Assembly: GCA_001709035.1 (NCBI GenBank)
Contig: LVKA01000011.1
Span: 930,001 to 994,000 of the forward strand
DNA: 64,000 bases
Direction of reading: 5' to 3'
Source: Candidatus Thiodiazotropha endoloripes
GTDB taxonomy: Bacteria > Pseudomonadota > Gammaproteobacteria > Chromatiales > Chromatiaceae
Shown one piece after another: positions 43,766 to 52,775 of the stretch (positions are counted from its first letter, which is position 1; every line of letters begins with the position of its first letter). The position numbers and the translations under genes were made by a program. Below the pieces are notes generated by a model. The model was not told the DNA's origin. It did no database searches and saw only the letters and a list, made by a program, of their open reading frames with translations.

Positions 43766-45283
43766 TCAGCTGCTGACCACTGGGGATTCATCAGCGGTTT
43801 CCGTTGCTGCGGGAGCCGTGGCCGGGGGTTCCGCGGCAAGCAGTTTCTCGCTGCCTGAAGGATTGGTGAATTGATCGTTCAGGGTCTGGATGTAGGTGTC
43901 GGTGGATTGCACCACATCGGTCAGCTGTCTACGCGATTTACGGCCCCAGCCGGCCGGTTTTTTCCTGAAGATGGAGCGCCAGGGTTTGGTGCTGCGAATG
44001 AATGAGCCGACCGGATTACTCTTCAGGCCCATCTCTTTGGCTTTTCTCCGCAGTCCTTTCAACAGTGTGCGTGCGGCCAGTCCTCTCACGGTAAAATGAA
44101 TCGCGGTCAGCAGGACGATGATAAGCAGCAGCACAATCCAGGGTATCAGGCTGCTGGCGTCGGCCGCCAGCCAGGGCGGCTGAAAACTGAATCCCTGCCA
44201 ATATCCCGCATTGACCGAATAGATCAGCAGAGCCAGCAGTGTGATACCCATCAGAACAGCGTCCCCGATCAGGACCCGTTTGCGCCATTTTTCCAAGGTG
44301 CTGGATACCAGAGGCACACAGCGTTCTTCAATATCCCGGGCGGTCTTTTCCAGAGCACCGACAATACGATAGGCTCGCTCGATCTCCACCTCTTCCATGC
44401 GGCTGTGAATTTCGCTCAAGTCGAGGTCCCGTTTGGTTTCATATCGCTGACGCAGGGCTTCATCCTCGATCGGTACAGCGGCATCAGGATTGTAGATGGC
44501 ATAGAAGCGTCCGGCGGTGAGCCCTCTCTCCCCCAGGGCCCTCTGCCAGGCGGCAATCACATCTTCCGGGTTGTTTTCCCGGGCGGTAGTGTCGATCTGA
44601 TTGAGTATGTAGAGGAACTTGCCGGTATCGTTGCGATTGATGGTGCGTTCGATAAGGTGGCTGAGGGTATCCTGCATCGCCCCGGGTTCCGGGTGGCGGG
44701 CATCGAAAAAGACCAGCACCAGATCGGACAGATCGATGATGTGGTCGGTAATGCGCAGGGTGGAGGTGCGTTGTGCATCCGCATCGAATCCGGGGGAGTC
44801 GATCAGAATTTTGCCCCGCAGCTTCTGGCTTGGGCAGGTCTTCAGCTGCAGATAGGCGTCGATTCTGTCGCCTTCCCCTTTGGCGACCTTTTCGATCTCG
44901 TCCGACATCTGGTAGAACGGGAATCTTGGGTCAGAATCGAGTGCCACACCTGGCAGGGCGTGGGCTGTCGCCTCTTTGCTATAGCAGATGACAGTGAACT
45001 TGTCGTCGACCGCCTGGTTGCCAGAGCGCTGAATCTTGTCACCGATATAGTGGTTGATAAAGGTCGATTTACCCGCTGAGAAGGTGCCCAGAATCGAGAT
45101 CAGCGGCCACCAGGGGATTTGGGTGGCAAATGAACTGTCACCCTCCAGCAGTCCCATGCGGAAGGCTACCGAGTCGAGTACGCGAAAGCTTTGAACTGTG
45201 CTGAGGAGTATGGGATTTTCCTGTTCCAGGTGGGTTTCAAGGTGTTGAAGGCGTGCCTCTATGACCTGTCCTGCTGGATGCAT
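43766..45283 (-). CDS. Dynamin-like GTPase with two membrane helices
   Basis: 505 residues. G1 is G-T-F-S-A-G-K-S-T (about residues 66-74). The switch region is followed by G3 D-S-P-G-F and G4 N-Q-I-D. The GTPase region runs to about residue 290. A helical region leads to two TM segments (about 330-355 and 380-402), then a basic tail. This EHD/dynamin-type layout fits a membrane-remodelling or envelope-associated GTPase. No bdpA/crvA-type partner gene is near. It is transcribed towards the FG-GAP gene. Confidence 0.8.
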   Translation of the reverse strand: MHPAGQVIEARLQHLETHLEQENPILLSTVQSFRVLDSVAFRMGLLEGDSSFATQIPWWPLISILGTFSAGKSTFINHYIGDKIQRSGNQAVDDKFTVICYSKEATAHALPGVALDSDPRFPFYQMSDEIEKVAKGEGDRIDAYLQLKTCPSQKLRGKILIDSPGFDADAQRTSTLRITDHIIDLSDLVLVFFDARHPEPGAMQDTLSHLIERTINRNDTGKFLYILNQIDTTARENNPEDVIAAWQRALGERGLTAGRFYAIYNPDAAVPIEDEALRQRYETKRDLDLSEIHSRMEEVEIERAYRIVGALEKTARDIEERCVPLVSSTLEKWRKRVLIGDAVLMGITLLALLIYSVNAGYWQGFSFQPPWLAADASSLIPWIVLLLIIVLLTAIHFTVRGLAARTLLKGLRRKAKEMGLKSNPVGSFIRSTKPWRSIFRKKPAGWGRKSRRQLTDVVQSTDTYIQTLNDQFTNPSGSEKLLAAEPPATAPAATETADESPVVSS

Positions 45284-45943
45284 ATCGATTTTGCTCCTCT
45301 ATGATGAATAATTTGTTGTTCGTGTTATCAGGCTCTTATCTGCCGTAGGCATTGATCCCAATCCACGCTGGCACCGGTCTAAATAGTATCAGAATGAGAA
45401 TGGCATCAAGAGTTCATATTCCTGTGAGCTATCTTAATGACTGTCTTCAGTGGATGCATGATTTTTTTCATCCAGGCTACGGAAACTCGCCATGGTCCTG
45501 GATACTGCTGCAAAAAATGGTCGACTTGCAGCTTACAGACCATGCCGTTGTCAGGCCATATGCTTTGATTCACGCTTGAAATCGGCCAGTTTTTACCGAA
45601 AATCGGTAAGCTTCAGCGACCTTCAGAGGTGGTTTGGGAATCCGCAGATTCATCTAATCCACTGACTGTAATTAATAATAGTGAAAAAGAGTGTTATTAA
45701 AATAGTACCATTTGATGTAATTTCAGGCCTTTGAATGTCGGGATATCTTGTTGATTTAAAATGGTATATAATGAAGTTCTAATATATTTAACTATCTGAT
45801 AACCAAATGATATATAGGGCTTTCTTAGAAAATTCCTCGGTTGCATTACCCCGTCCCTTTAGGGATACTGGGAAGTTCTCAAATAGGGATAGCTTTCGTC
45901 CCTAATACAAAAAAATAAGTCAGAGAAATTTGTGGAGGTTGTA
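45284..45943. other. 660-bp intergenic region before the SCP2 gene
   Basis: No supported gene. Hairpins: TTACCGA (45593-45599) with TCGGTAA (45603-45609); and near the end TAGGGA..TCCCTA around 45884-45903, together with TCCCTTTAGGGA around 45855-45866. From 45660 to 45930 the sequence is AT-rich and probably holds the promoter of the SCP2-like gene. Possible 5' leader structure. Confidence 0.3.
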
Positions 45944-46339
45944 ATGGCTGAATTGTTTTCGGATAGTTGGATGGTTGAGTTTGCAACGCACTGGAATGCG
46001 GAGCCGGAATTGTCCGATGCCCTGTCCCAGATCGGTTTCAACAGTGTGATCGGCTATGGATTGGATGGCGATGATGCACCGAAGGGTGTTCTGACAGTCG
46101 AGAATGGCAAAGCCGTCTCTGGTGAGGCCTTCAATGGTCAGACCTTGAACTGGGATATTCGCGCATCCGAGGATCAGTGGCGCAAGTGGATGGCTAAGCC
46201 TCCCGGCATGATGGGTCTCGGTATGGCCTTTACCTCCCGTAAAATGAAATTCGTCGTCGGTGACTATTCGTCAATGATCAAAGACCCAAGAATGGCCGGA
46301 CCTTTCATCAAGAGCTTTTCTGTGATGGGACGAGTCTGA
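45944..46339 (+). CDS. SCP2-like sterol-transfer-domain protein
   Basis: 131 residues from ATG 45944, which has GGAGG 7 nt upstream; ATG 45932 lies before that SD and is unlikely. One SCP2-type domain: L-F-S-D-S-W-M-V-E-F-A-T-H-W-N near the N-terminus, V-L-T-V-E-N-G-K-A-V in the sheet and the K-P-P-G-M-M-G-L-G-M-A lipid-tunnel region. Such small proteins bind lipids or acyl-CoA in the cytoplasm. It stands just before the RND operon (63 bp), so a link to lipid export is possible but unproven. Confidence 0.7.
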   Translation: MAELFSDSWMVEFATHWNAEPELSDALSQIGFNSVIGYGLDGDDAPKGVLTVENGKAVSGEAFNGQTLNWDIRASEDQWRKWMAKPPGMMGLGMAFTSRKMKFVVGDYSSMIKDPRMAGPFIKSFSVMGRV

Positions 46340-46402
46340 GCAATCCTCATCCGGTGATTATTTCCCCTTTATACGTGTCAATACACTAGGTAGTAGCAAA
46401 AT

Positions 46403-47557
46403 ATGGGTTCACAATTCAAAGCAATGTTAATCACAGCGGGTTTGGCTGCTTCCTTGGCTGCCGGGAGTGTCCATTCCCAGCCGAATATGGCTGACAGTGC
46501 TTATTTTGTCGTGCAGCAGACACAAGGTGTACCCCATGTCTCTCTGGGAGGAACCGTGGTTCCCTACAAAGAGGTTACCCTGTCAGCACAATTGCCGGGG
46601 CGGGTAAACTACCTGGCCGGTATTGAAGGGGATACCTTTAAGGAGTCTGATCGCCTGGTTGAGCTGGATGACAGTGAATTAATGGCCAAACGGCAGGCCG
46701 CGATGGCCCAGCTGGCCAATGCGGATGCCCAATTGCGAAATGCCGGTGTACAGTACAACCGGGAGCTCTGGTCTCCTAAGTCGAAATCGGCAATGGGTGG
46801 CATGGGGATGCCCAATCTGTTCGATCAGATGTTCACCCGGCCGATGGAGGATGCCTTTGGCGACCGGGATCAGGGCGCTGAAAGGTCAGCCGATATTTAC
46901 TCCTCGCGAACCAACATACAGCAGGCACAAAACACCATCTACCGTGTACAGGCCGAAATTCGGGCCATCGATGCCAAGCTGCGGGATGCCAAGAGTCTTG
47001 CCCCGTTTCAGGGGGTGATCATGAAAAAATTCGTTGAGGTGGGAGATACCGTGCAACCCGGTCAACCCCTCCTGAAGTATGCGGATGTGGAGTACCTGCA
47101 GATCGTGGTGGATGTGCCGGGCCGGTTACGCCCCGGTTTGAATGAGGGGATGATGCTGAGGGCCGAGCTCGATGTCGGTGACCGGGAGGTTCCGGTAAGG
47201 GTGGCACAGATCTTCCCTATGGCTGATGCCCAACGACACACTGTGACGATCAAGTTTGATCTGCCTCAGGGTGTCTCTGCACCCGGTATGTACGCCAAGG
47301 TGCTGGTGCCCGATTTCAATGCGCCTGCCAGATCCAATCCAATTATTCCCAACAGTGCGATTCGCTACAATGGCAGTCTCCCCGGGGTCTACGTGGAGGG
47401 AGAGGATGGCAAACCCACGCTGCGTCTGATTCGTGTCGGTGAGAAGCTACCGGGTGGTGGTTTTACCACGGTACTCTCCGGATTGCAGGCTGGGGAGCGG
47501 ATATTACGCAATCCTCCGCTGGACATCAGCACAGGCTGGACAACACCGCAGCAATAA
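46403..47557 (+). CDS. RND efflux periplasmic adaptor
   Basis: 384 residues, HlyD/MFP family, with an N-terminal signal (about 1-25). Lipoyl-type hairpin halves are P-G-R-V-N-Y-L-A-G and F-V-E-V-G-D-T-V-Q-P-G-Q-P-L-L-K-Y. Between them the alpha-hairpin carries an unusual Gly/Met-rich insertion (S-K-S-A-M-G-G-M-G-M-P-N-L-F-D-Q-M-F). The C-terminal beta-barrel and MP parts follow. It joins the inner-membrane permease to an outer-membrane channel, which is not in the window. ATG at 46403. Confidence 0.9.
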   Translation: MGSQFKAMLITAGLAASLAAGSVHSQPNMADSAYFVVQQTQGVPHVSLGGTVVPYKEVTLSAQLPGRVNYLAGIEGDTFKESDRLVELDDSELMAKRQAAMAQLANADAQLRNAGVQYNRELWSPKSKSAMGGMGMPNLFDQMFTRPMEDAFGDRDQGAERSADIYSSRTNIQQAQNTIYRVQAEIRAIDAKLRDAKSLAPFQGVIMKKFVEVGDTVQPGQPLLKYADVEYLQIVVDVPGRLRPGLNEGMMLRAELDVGDREVPVRVAQIFPMADAQRHTVTIKFDLPQGVSAPGMYAKVLVPDFNAPARSNPIIPNSAIRYNGSLPGVYVEGEDGKPTLRLIRVGEKLPGGGFTTVLSGLQAGERILRNPPLDISTGWTTPQQ

Positions 47558-47670
47558 AAAATTCCGGAAGTGCCGACAGTTAGTGATCAAGTTAATCTGG
47601 TGCTTCCGTATCCATCTTATATCTTTAGGGTAGGGCCTGAAGGCCCAACACTACAGTTTCGGGATCAAAT

Positions 47671-50600
47671 ATGAGCCAGAACGACGACAAACTCGATCAG
47701 CTCCATTCAATGGACCCCAATTATGAGGCTCATCTGGGGATAGCCGGCAGGACCGCAAGGTTCTTCATTCAGTCCCCACTCTCGCCGCTCTTCTTCCTGG
47801 CCATGATGCTGATGGGGCTGTTGGGCCTGATCATTACACCGCGTCAGGAAGATCCCCAGATCTCAGTGCCGATGGTGGATATTTTCGTCCAGTACCCTGG
47901 TGCTGCCGCGGATCAGGTGTCGGCGCTGGCGATCGAGCCGCTTGAGCGGATCATGTCCGAGATCCCCGATATCAAACATGTCTACTCCGCCTCTCAACGG
48001 GGTGGTGGCGTGGTGACCCTTGAGTTTGAAGTGGGTGAGGAGATGGGGCCCTCGCTGGTCAAGGTCAACGACAAGATCGACTCCAATATGGATTTGATTC
48101 CACCCGGGGTGATGCCTCCGCTGGTCAAGGCGAAAGGTATCGACGATGTCCCCGTGGTCACCCTGACTCTCTGGTCAAAGGACCTGGATCGGGACGGTAT
48201 ACCCGATGTGGACGATGGCCAACTGCGGATGTTGGGGCACGATGTTCTACAGACGCTGAAAGAGTTGCCCGATACCGGTAACGGCTTTGTGGTTGGTGGG
48301 CGCCGTGAGCAGGTGACCATCGAGGTCTTTCCTGAAAGGCTGGCGGGTTACGGTATCAGTCTGGACCAGGTAGCCAATACTATCCGCACCGCCAATGCTG
48401 AACAGATGGCAGGTGGGGTTGAGGCGGGCAGTACCCACTTCTCCGTGGTGACCGGTTCTTTTCTCAAGCATGCGGAAGATATCAATCGTCTGGTGGTAGG
48501 AACACACAACGATGTGCCCGTCTATGTGCACGATATCGCCCGGGTCAAACAGGGACCGGAAGATGCCAAGCAGCTGGTGGGCTACTACACCGGTGCCGCC
48601 AGCAGCCTGGATATCAAGGCGGATGGTGTGCCTGCGATCACCCTGGCGATTGCCAAGAAAGAGGGCTCCAACGGTGTCACCGTGGCCAACTCCATCAAGG
48701 AGCGGATCGAGCATATCAAGGGTTCTCTGATTCCTGAGAATGTGGAAGTCAGTGTCACCCGAAACTACGGTCAGACCGCGGATGACAAGGTCAGTGAACT
48801 GATCTTCAAGCTGTTTGTGGCTACCGGTTTTGTATTCCTGCTGGTTTTGGCAGCTTTCCGCGCCTTCAGACCGGCGATCGTGGTGGTGCTGGTTATTCCG
48901 GTGGTGTTGTTGATGACCATCTTCAGTGCCTGGGTGATGGGGTATACCATCGACCGGGTGAGTCTGTTCGCCCTGATCTTCTCCATCGGCATACTGGTGG
49001 ATGATGCGATCGTGGTGGTGGAAAATATCTATCGGCGATGGCTGGAGGAGAACTCCACCGATATTGTCACTGCGGTGGATGCGGTGCGTGAGGTGGGTAA
49101 CCCCACCATTCTGGCAACCTTCACGGTTATCGCGGCGCTGCTGCCGATGGGATTCGTCTCCGGCATGATGGGGCCCTACATGGAGCCGATCCCGGCGCTT
49201 GGTTCGGTGGCGATGCTGATCTCCCTGTTCGCTGCGTTTGTCTTTACCCCTTATCTCACCGTCTCCCACTGGTTGAGACCCTCCATGCACTACCTCAAGG
49301 TGGCAGGCGAACGAGAGCATAAGGAGGCTGAATGGCTGGAAGGTCTGTTCAAGGGCATTCTGATGCCGATGATCGAGAGCCCGCGTAAGGCGAAGATTTT
49401 CAAGCTGGTGATGTGGGGCACCTTCCTGATTACCTGCTCGTTTTTCTATTTCAAATGGGTGGCGGTGAAGATGCTGCCGCTGGATAACAAGCCGGAGTTT
49501 GCGGTGGTGGTCGATATGCCGGAGGGCACCGCACTGCCGGTAACCGCCAATCTGGCCCATCAGATGGCCGAGAAGATTCGGGTGATGCCTGAAGTGACGG
49601 CGGTACAGGTCTATGCCGGCACGGCCAGACCCTTTGATTTCAACGGCATGGTCAGGCACTACTATCTGCGTAAGGATCCCTGGCATGCGGAAGTTCAGGT
49701 GCAGCTGCTGGACAAGACGGAGCGTTCGAGAACCAGCCACGAGATTGCGGTTGACACCCGTTCAATGCTGGCCAAGCTGACCCAGGGAACAGGCGCCAAA
49801 GTGGCTGTGGTTGAGATGCCGCCTGGTCCTCCGGTGTTACAATCCGTGGTCGCTGAAGTGCATGGACCAAGCCCGGAAGTCAGGCGCCAGGTTGCTCAGG
49901 ATCTGACCAAGATCTTTGAAAAGACCGAGAGTCTGCGGGATGTGGACAACTATATGCGCGATCCCTACCAGTACTGGCGTTTTACTGTGGATACAGAAAA
50001 GTCGGTACGTCGCGGCATTTCAGTGGATACCATCAATCGTAACCTGGGTATGGCTCTGGGTGGTTCACCGCTCGGAGATGTCAAACAGCGTGCCGGTCAT
50101 GAGCCGATCAATATCATGATGCAGGTGCCACTGGCTGAACGTTCCGAAATCACTCGTCTGGGTGATCTTCCGATTCAGTCCAGTAAAGGGGTGACTGTTC
50201 CACTGCGAGAGCTGGGACGTTTTGAGCAGGTCTATGAAGATCCAATCATCTACCACAAGGATCTGCGTGATGTGGAGTATGTGGTCGCTGAAGTGGGCGG
50301 CAAACTGGCTGCGCCGGTCTACGGTATGTTCCAAGTGCAGGATCTTCTCAATGGATTGGGAGAGGCTGATCCTTATGTGGCGCCGGACAATGTGCCGATC
50401 GATGCGCACTGGCTGGGCGCGCCAAAGAACGACTCCTCAACGGCAATTGAGTGGGCCGGTGAATGGACGGTAACGTTTGAGACCTTCCGTGACATGGGGG
50501 CCGCTTTTGCTGTGGCGCTGGTGCTGATCTATATCCTGGTGGTGTGGGAGTTTGGCAACTTCAGGATCCCGGCACTGATCATGGCGCCGATTCCGCTGAC

Positions 50601-51801
50601 GCTGCTCGGTATCATTCCGGCCCATTTTCTCTTCTTCCAGGCCGGTTGGGGCGGTGAGTTCACCGCGACCTCGATGATCGGATGGATTGCATTGGCCGGT
50701 ATCATTGTGCGTAACTCCATCCTGTTGGTGGACTTCTCAATTCATCAGGTTCAACAGGGTGTCTCTGTGGTCGATTCCGTGATCATGGCCTGTAAGACCA
50801 GAACCCGACCGATCATGATTACCGCGTTCGCGCTGGTGTGCGGTTCATCGGTGATCTTCTTTGATCCCATATTCCAGGGCATGGCGATCTCTCTGGCTTC
50901 CGGTGTCATGGTCTCCACCATATTGACTCTAATCGTCATTCCACTGGGCTGTATCAAAGCGAGCAAGGATATTCTGGAGGTTGCCGCGGCAACCGCGCCG
51001 GCCGGTAGCGAGCACCTGATCGCGCAACTGGAAGAGCCAGCTGAAAAGCAGATTGAGGCGGCCGCTGAGGCAGCTGTGGAGAGCGTTCAGTCTGAGCAGA
51101 AGAGTTCCATCGGTATGCTGATCTGGACTAAGGTGATTGCGCTCTTCAGCCTGGTCTTCTATCTGTTCAAAGGTATCTTTCTACTGATTGGTCAGTTGTT
51201 TAAAGGACGGGCTAGAAAACCGAAACAGGCGTCATCCCCAGTAGAGAAGAAGAGTGAATTCAACAGCTCCGGGGGAAGCAACTCCGGTGGGGGAAGCAGC
51301 AGCTCGGCACCAACGGGTGGCGGTTCGACTCCAGAGGATTCTGAGCCACCTGTTGCAGCGGCACCTGCTAAACAGGAGAGAGCTCAGGTCGCAGCCGAAG
51401 CGGAGACAGCCGGCGGTGAAGCGAAAAAGCAGGATGATGTGAAATCCAAGCCGGAACCGGTTGAGCCTCCAGCTGTGGAATCTGAATCAACAAATCAGGT
51501 TGCTACTGAAGCGTCAGATACACCAGAAGCGCCAGAAGTGGTTGAGATTGAGAGCAAAGAGGTTGCTCAAACTGAGAAGAGCCCGGTCAAAACAAAACAG
51601 CAAACCACGGCCAAACCGAAAAAACGTCCATCGACCTTGAAGAAGCAGGTCGCTAAGAAAAAGGCGGGCAGTGCCGCAAAGAAAGGGAATGGTGAGAAGA
51701 AGGTCAAGGAGTCCGCAGAACCAAAGCGCAAAACCGCTTCAAATGTTGCGAGTTTTCCGGTTCGTAAGAAGGCTGCTCGACGCGGAATTCGCCTTAAGTA
51801 G
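47671..51801 (+). CDS. RND efflux permease with about 280-residue C-terminal tail
   Basis: 1376 residues. The first about 1100 form the usual RND fold of 12 TM helices and two large periplasmic loops. TM4 contains L-V-D-D-A-I-V-V-V-E-N, the proton-relay aspartates. After G-C-I-K-A-S-K-D-I (about 1098) comes an extra membrane helix (L-I-W-T-K-V-I-A-L-F-S-L-V-F-Y-L-F-K-G, about 1150-1172). A disordered tail of about 195 residues rich in Lys, Ala, Pro, Ser and Glu follows, ending R-K-K-A-A-R-R-G-I-R-L-K. RND permeases normally end near 1030-1100. The tail is not homologous to anything recognised and is probably cytoplasmic. Confidence 0.9.
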   Translation: MSQNDDKLDQLHSMDPNYEAHLGIAGRTARFFIQSPLSPLFFLAMMLMGLLGLIITPRQEDPQISVPMVDIFVQYPGAAADQVSALAIEPLERIMSEIPDIKHVYSASQRGGGVVTLEFEVGEEMGPSLVKVNDKIDSNMDLIPPGVMPPLVKAKGIDDVPVVTLTLWSKDLDRDGIPDVDDGQLRMLGHDVLQTLKELPDTGNGFVVGGRREQVTIEVFPERLAGYGISLDQVANTIRTANAEQMAGGVEAGSTHFSVVTGSFLKHAEDINRLVVGTHNDVPVYVHDIARVKQGPEDAKQLVGYYTGAASSLDIKADGVPAITLAIAKKEGSNGVTVANSIKERIEHIKGSLIPENVEVSVTRNYGQTADDKVSELIFKLFVATGFVFLLVLAAFRAFRPAIVVVLVIPVVLLMTIFSAWVMGYTIDRVSLFALIFSIGILVDDAIVVVENIYRRWLEENSTDIVTAVDAVREVGNPTILATFTVIAALLPMGFVSGMMGPYMEPIPALGSVAMLISLFAAFVFTPYLTVSHWLRPSMHYLKVAGEREHKEAEWLEGLFKGILMPMIESPRKAKIFKLVMWGTFLITCSFFYFKWVAVKMLPLDNKPEFAVVVDMPEGTALPVTANLAHQMAEKIRVMPEVTAVQVYAGTARPFDFNGMVRHYYLRKDPWHAEVQVQLLDKTERSRTSHEIAVDTRSMLAKLTQGTGAKVAVVEMPPGPPVLQSVVAEVHGPSPEVRRQVAQDLTKIFEKTESLRDVDNYMRDPYQYWRFTVDTEKSVRRGISVDTINRNLGMALGGSPLGDVKQRAGHEPINIMMQVPLAERSEITRLGDLPIQSSKGVTVPLRELGRFEQVYEDPIIYHKDLRDVEYVVAEVGGKLAAPVYGMFQVQDLLNGLGEADPYVAPDNVPIDAHWLGAPKNDSSTAIEWAGEWTVTFETFRDMGAAFAVALVLIYILVVWEFGNFRIPALIMAPIPLTLLGIIPAHFLFFQAGWGGEFTATSMIGWIALAGIIVRNSILLVDFSIHQVQQGVSVVDSVIMACKTRTRPIMITAFALVCGSSVIFFDPIFQGMAISLASGVMVSTILTLIVIPLGCIKASKDILEVAAATAPAGSEHLIAQLEEPAEKQIEAAAEAAVESVQSEQKSSIGMLIWTKVIALFSLVFYLFKGIFLLIGQLFKGRARKPKQASSPVEKKSEFNSSGGSNSGGGSSSSAPTGGGSTPEDSEPPVAAAPAKQERAQVAAEAETAGGEAKKQDDVKSKPEPVEPPAVESESTNQVATEASDTPEAPEVVEIESKEVAQTEKSPVKTKQQTTAKPKKRPSTLKKQVAKKKAGSAAKKGNGEKKVKESAEPKRKTASNVASFPVRKKAARRGIRLK

Positions 51802-51921
51802 GCGGGAGATGTCTGATCCTGGGCCAGCTACAGGTCCATTGATCAAGCCGGTTTCCTGCTGAGTTGACCATAGTCTGTTGCAGCCTGATGCTGCGCCGGG
51901 CTTACTGCGGAGTATGCGGGT

Positions 51922-52497
51922 TTGCACATCAACATCTATCTGCTGTTGTCCTGGTTGGTCTGCCTGATGGTACCCGTACAGCTGTTTGCCGAGCGCTACG
52001 CCTATCCTGTGAATGATCCCAATTCTGTTAAAAGCCGGTCAGCCAGCGGGATCTATGGCCAGTATCAGTGGCGTCCACGGAATCAACAGCAGGAGGCTGC
52101 GCCCCTGGCAGGCAGTGATTGGAAGGGGGCGGCTGGGCGCTCGACCCAGTCCTATCGAGACTATACCGATAGCCCCTTTGGGTTGCCTGAAGGTACCTAT
52201 AGGCCAGTACCCCAGCGACATGAGATAACCCCGTACCATCAGGGCTACAGATTTCGTCCTCTCAATCCTTCAGAGCAGAAACGGATCAAGCAGCATAACC
52301 TGACCAACCGGGAGATTCGCCAACCGTCTGGGGAGCTCCGCTTCCGTCCGCAGCAATCAACATCCGAAATCGGGCGGTTTGGCTACTCACAGGGCAATCA
52401 GTACCGGTTTCGTCCGGATGAGCGCCTGGATCGTGGTTTTCCCTCAGGCACAACTCCCTTCTACACCTCTGAGCCGCAACTCATAGCGCCTGAATGA
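51922..52497 (+). CDS. Exported basic protein with YRFRP motifs, first copy
   Basis: 191 residues from TTG 51922 (GCGGAG upstream). Signal peptide about 1-23 (L-L-L-S-W-L-V-C-L-M-V-P-V-Q-L-F-A-E). The mature protein is Arg/Gln/Pro/Tyr-rich with spaced motifs G-Y-R-F-R-P-L, E-L-R-F-R-P-Q and Q-Y-R-F-R-P-D, plus related Y-Q-W-R-P and T-Y-R-P-V. No cysteine in the mature part and no known domain. The same motif recurs in the next gene, so both belong to one family. Probably a periplasmic or surface protein; function unknown. Confidence 0.6.
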   Translation: MHINIYLLLSWLVCLMVPVQLFAERYAYPVNDPNSVKSRSASGIYGQYQWRPRNQQQEAAPLAGSDWKGAAGRSTQSYRDYTDSPFGLPEGTYRPVPQRHEITPYHQGYRFRPLNPSEQKRIKQHNLTNREIRQPSGELRFRPQQSTSEIGRFGYSQGNQYRFRPDERLDRGFPSGTTPFYTSEPQLIAPE

Positions 52498-52775
52498 GGC
52501 AGTCGACCGATAAGTGGATTGGTAAAGTGGAAAAAAACGTTAAAACAGTTTTGCACTCGGCTATTTACCGCTAAACTGTCGAGTATTTACTTAATAAAAG
52601 AATCTGCTTGAGCGAGCAATGCTGAACAAGGCTGCTGAGTCGAGTCGACGTTGATGACAGAACGATCGCAATGCCGCCTGGAACAGAGAGAGAAACTCAA
52701 GATGATTCATACAATATCCGGTTGGGTGACACAGCCCAATCTTACAAACTGATAACAAGGAAACAGGTAACCCTG

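Noticed and set aside
45352-45579. 75-codon plus-strand frame in the 660-bp gap
   Set aside because: No SD, no coherent hydrophobic or domain pattern; looks like chance.
45593-45609. TTACCGA-AAA-TCGGTAA as a terminator
   Set aside because: Seven base pairs, no following T-run and no gene ending nearby in a fitting orientation.
48247-49740. 497-codon frame antisense to the RND permease
   Set aside because: His/Arg/Gln-rich shadow of the permease; no independent evidence.
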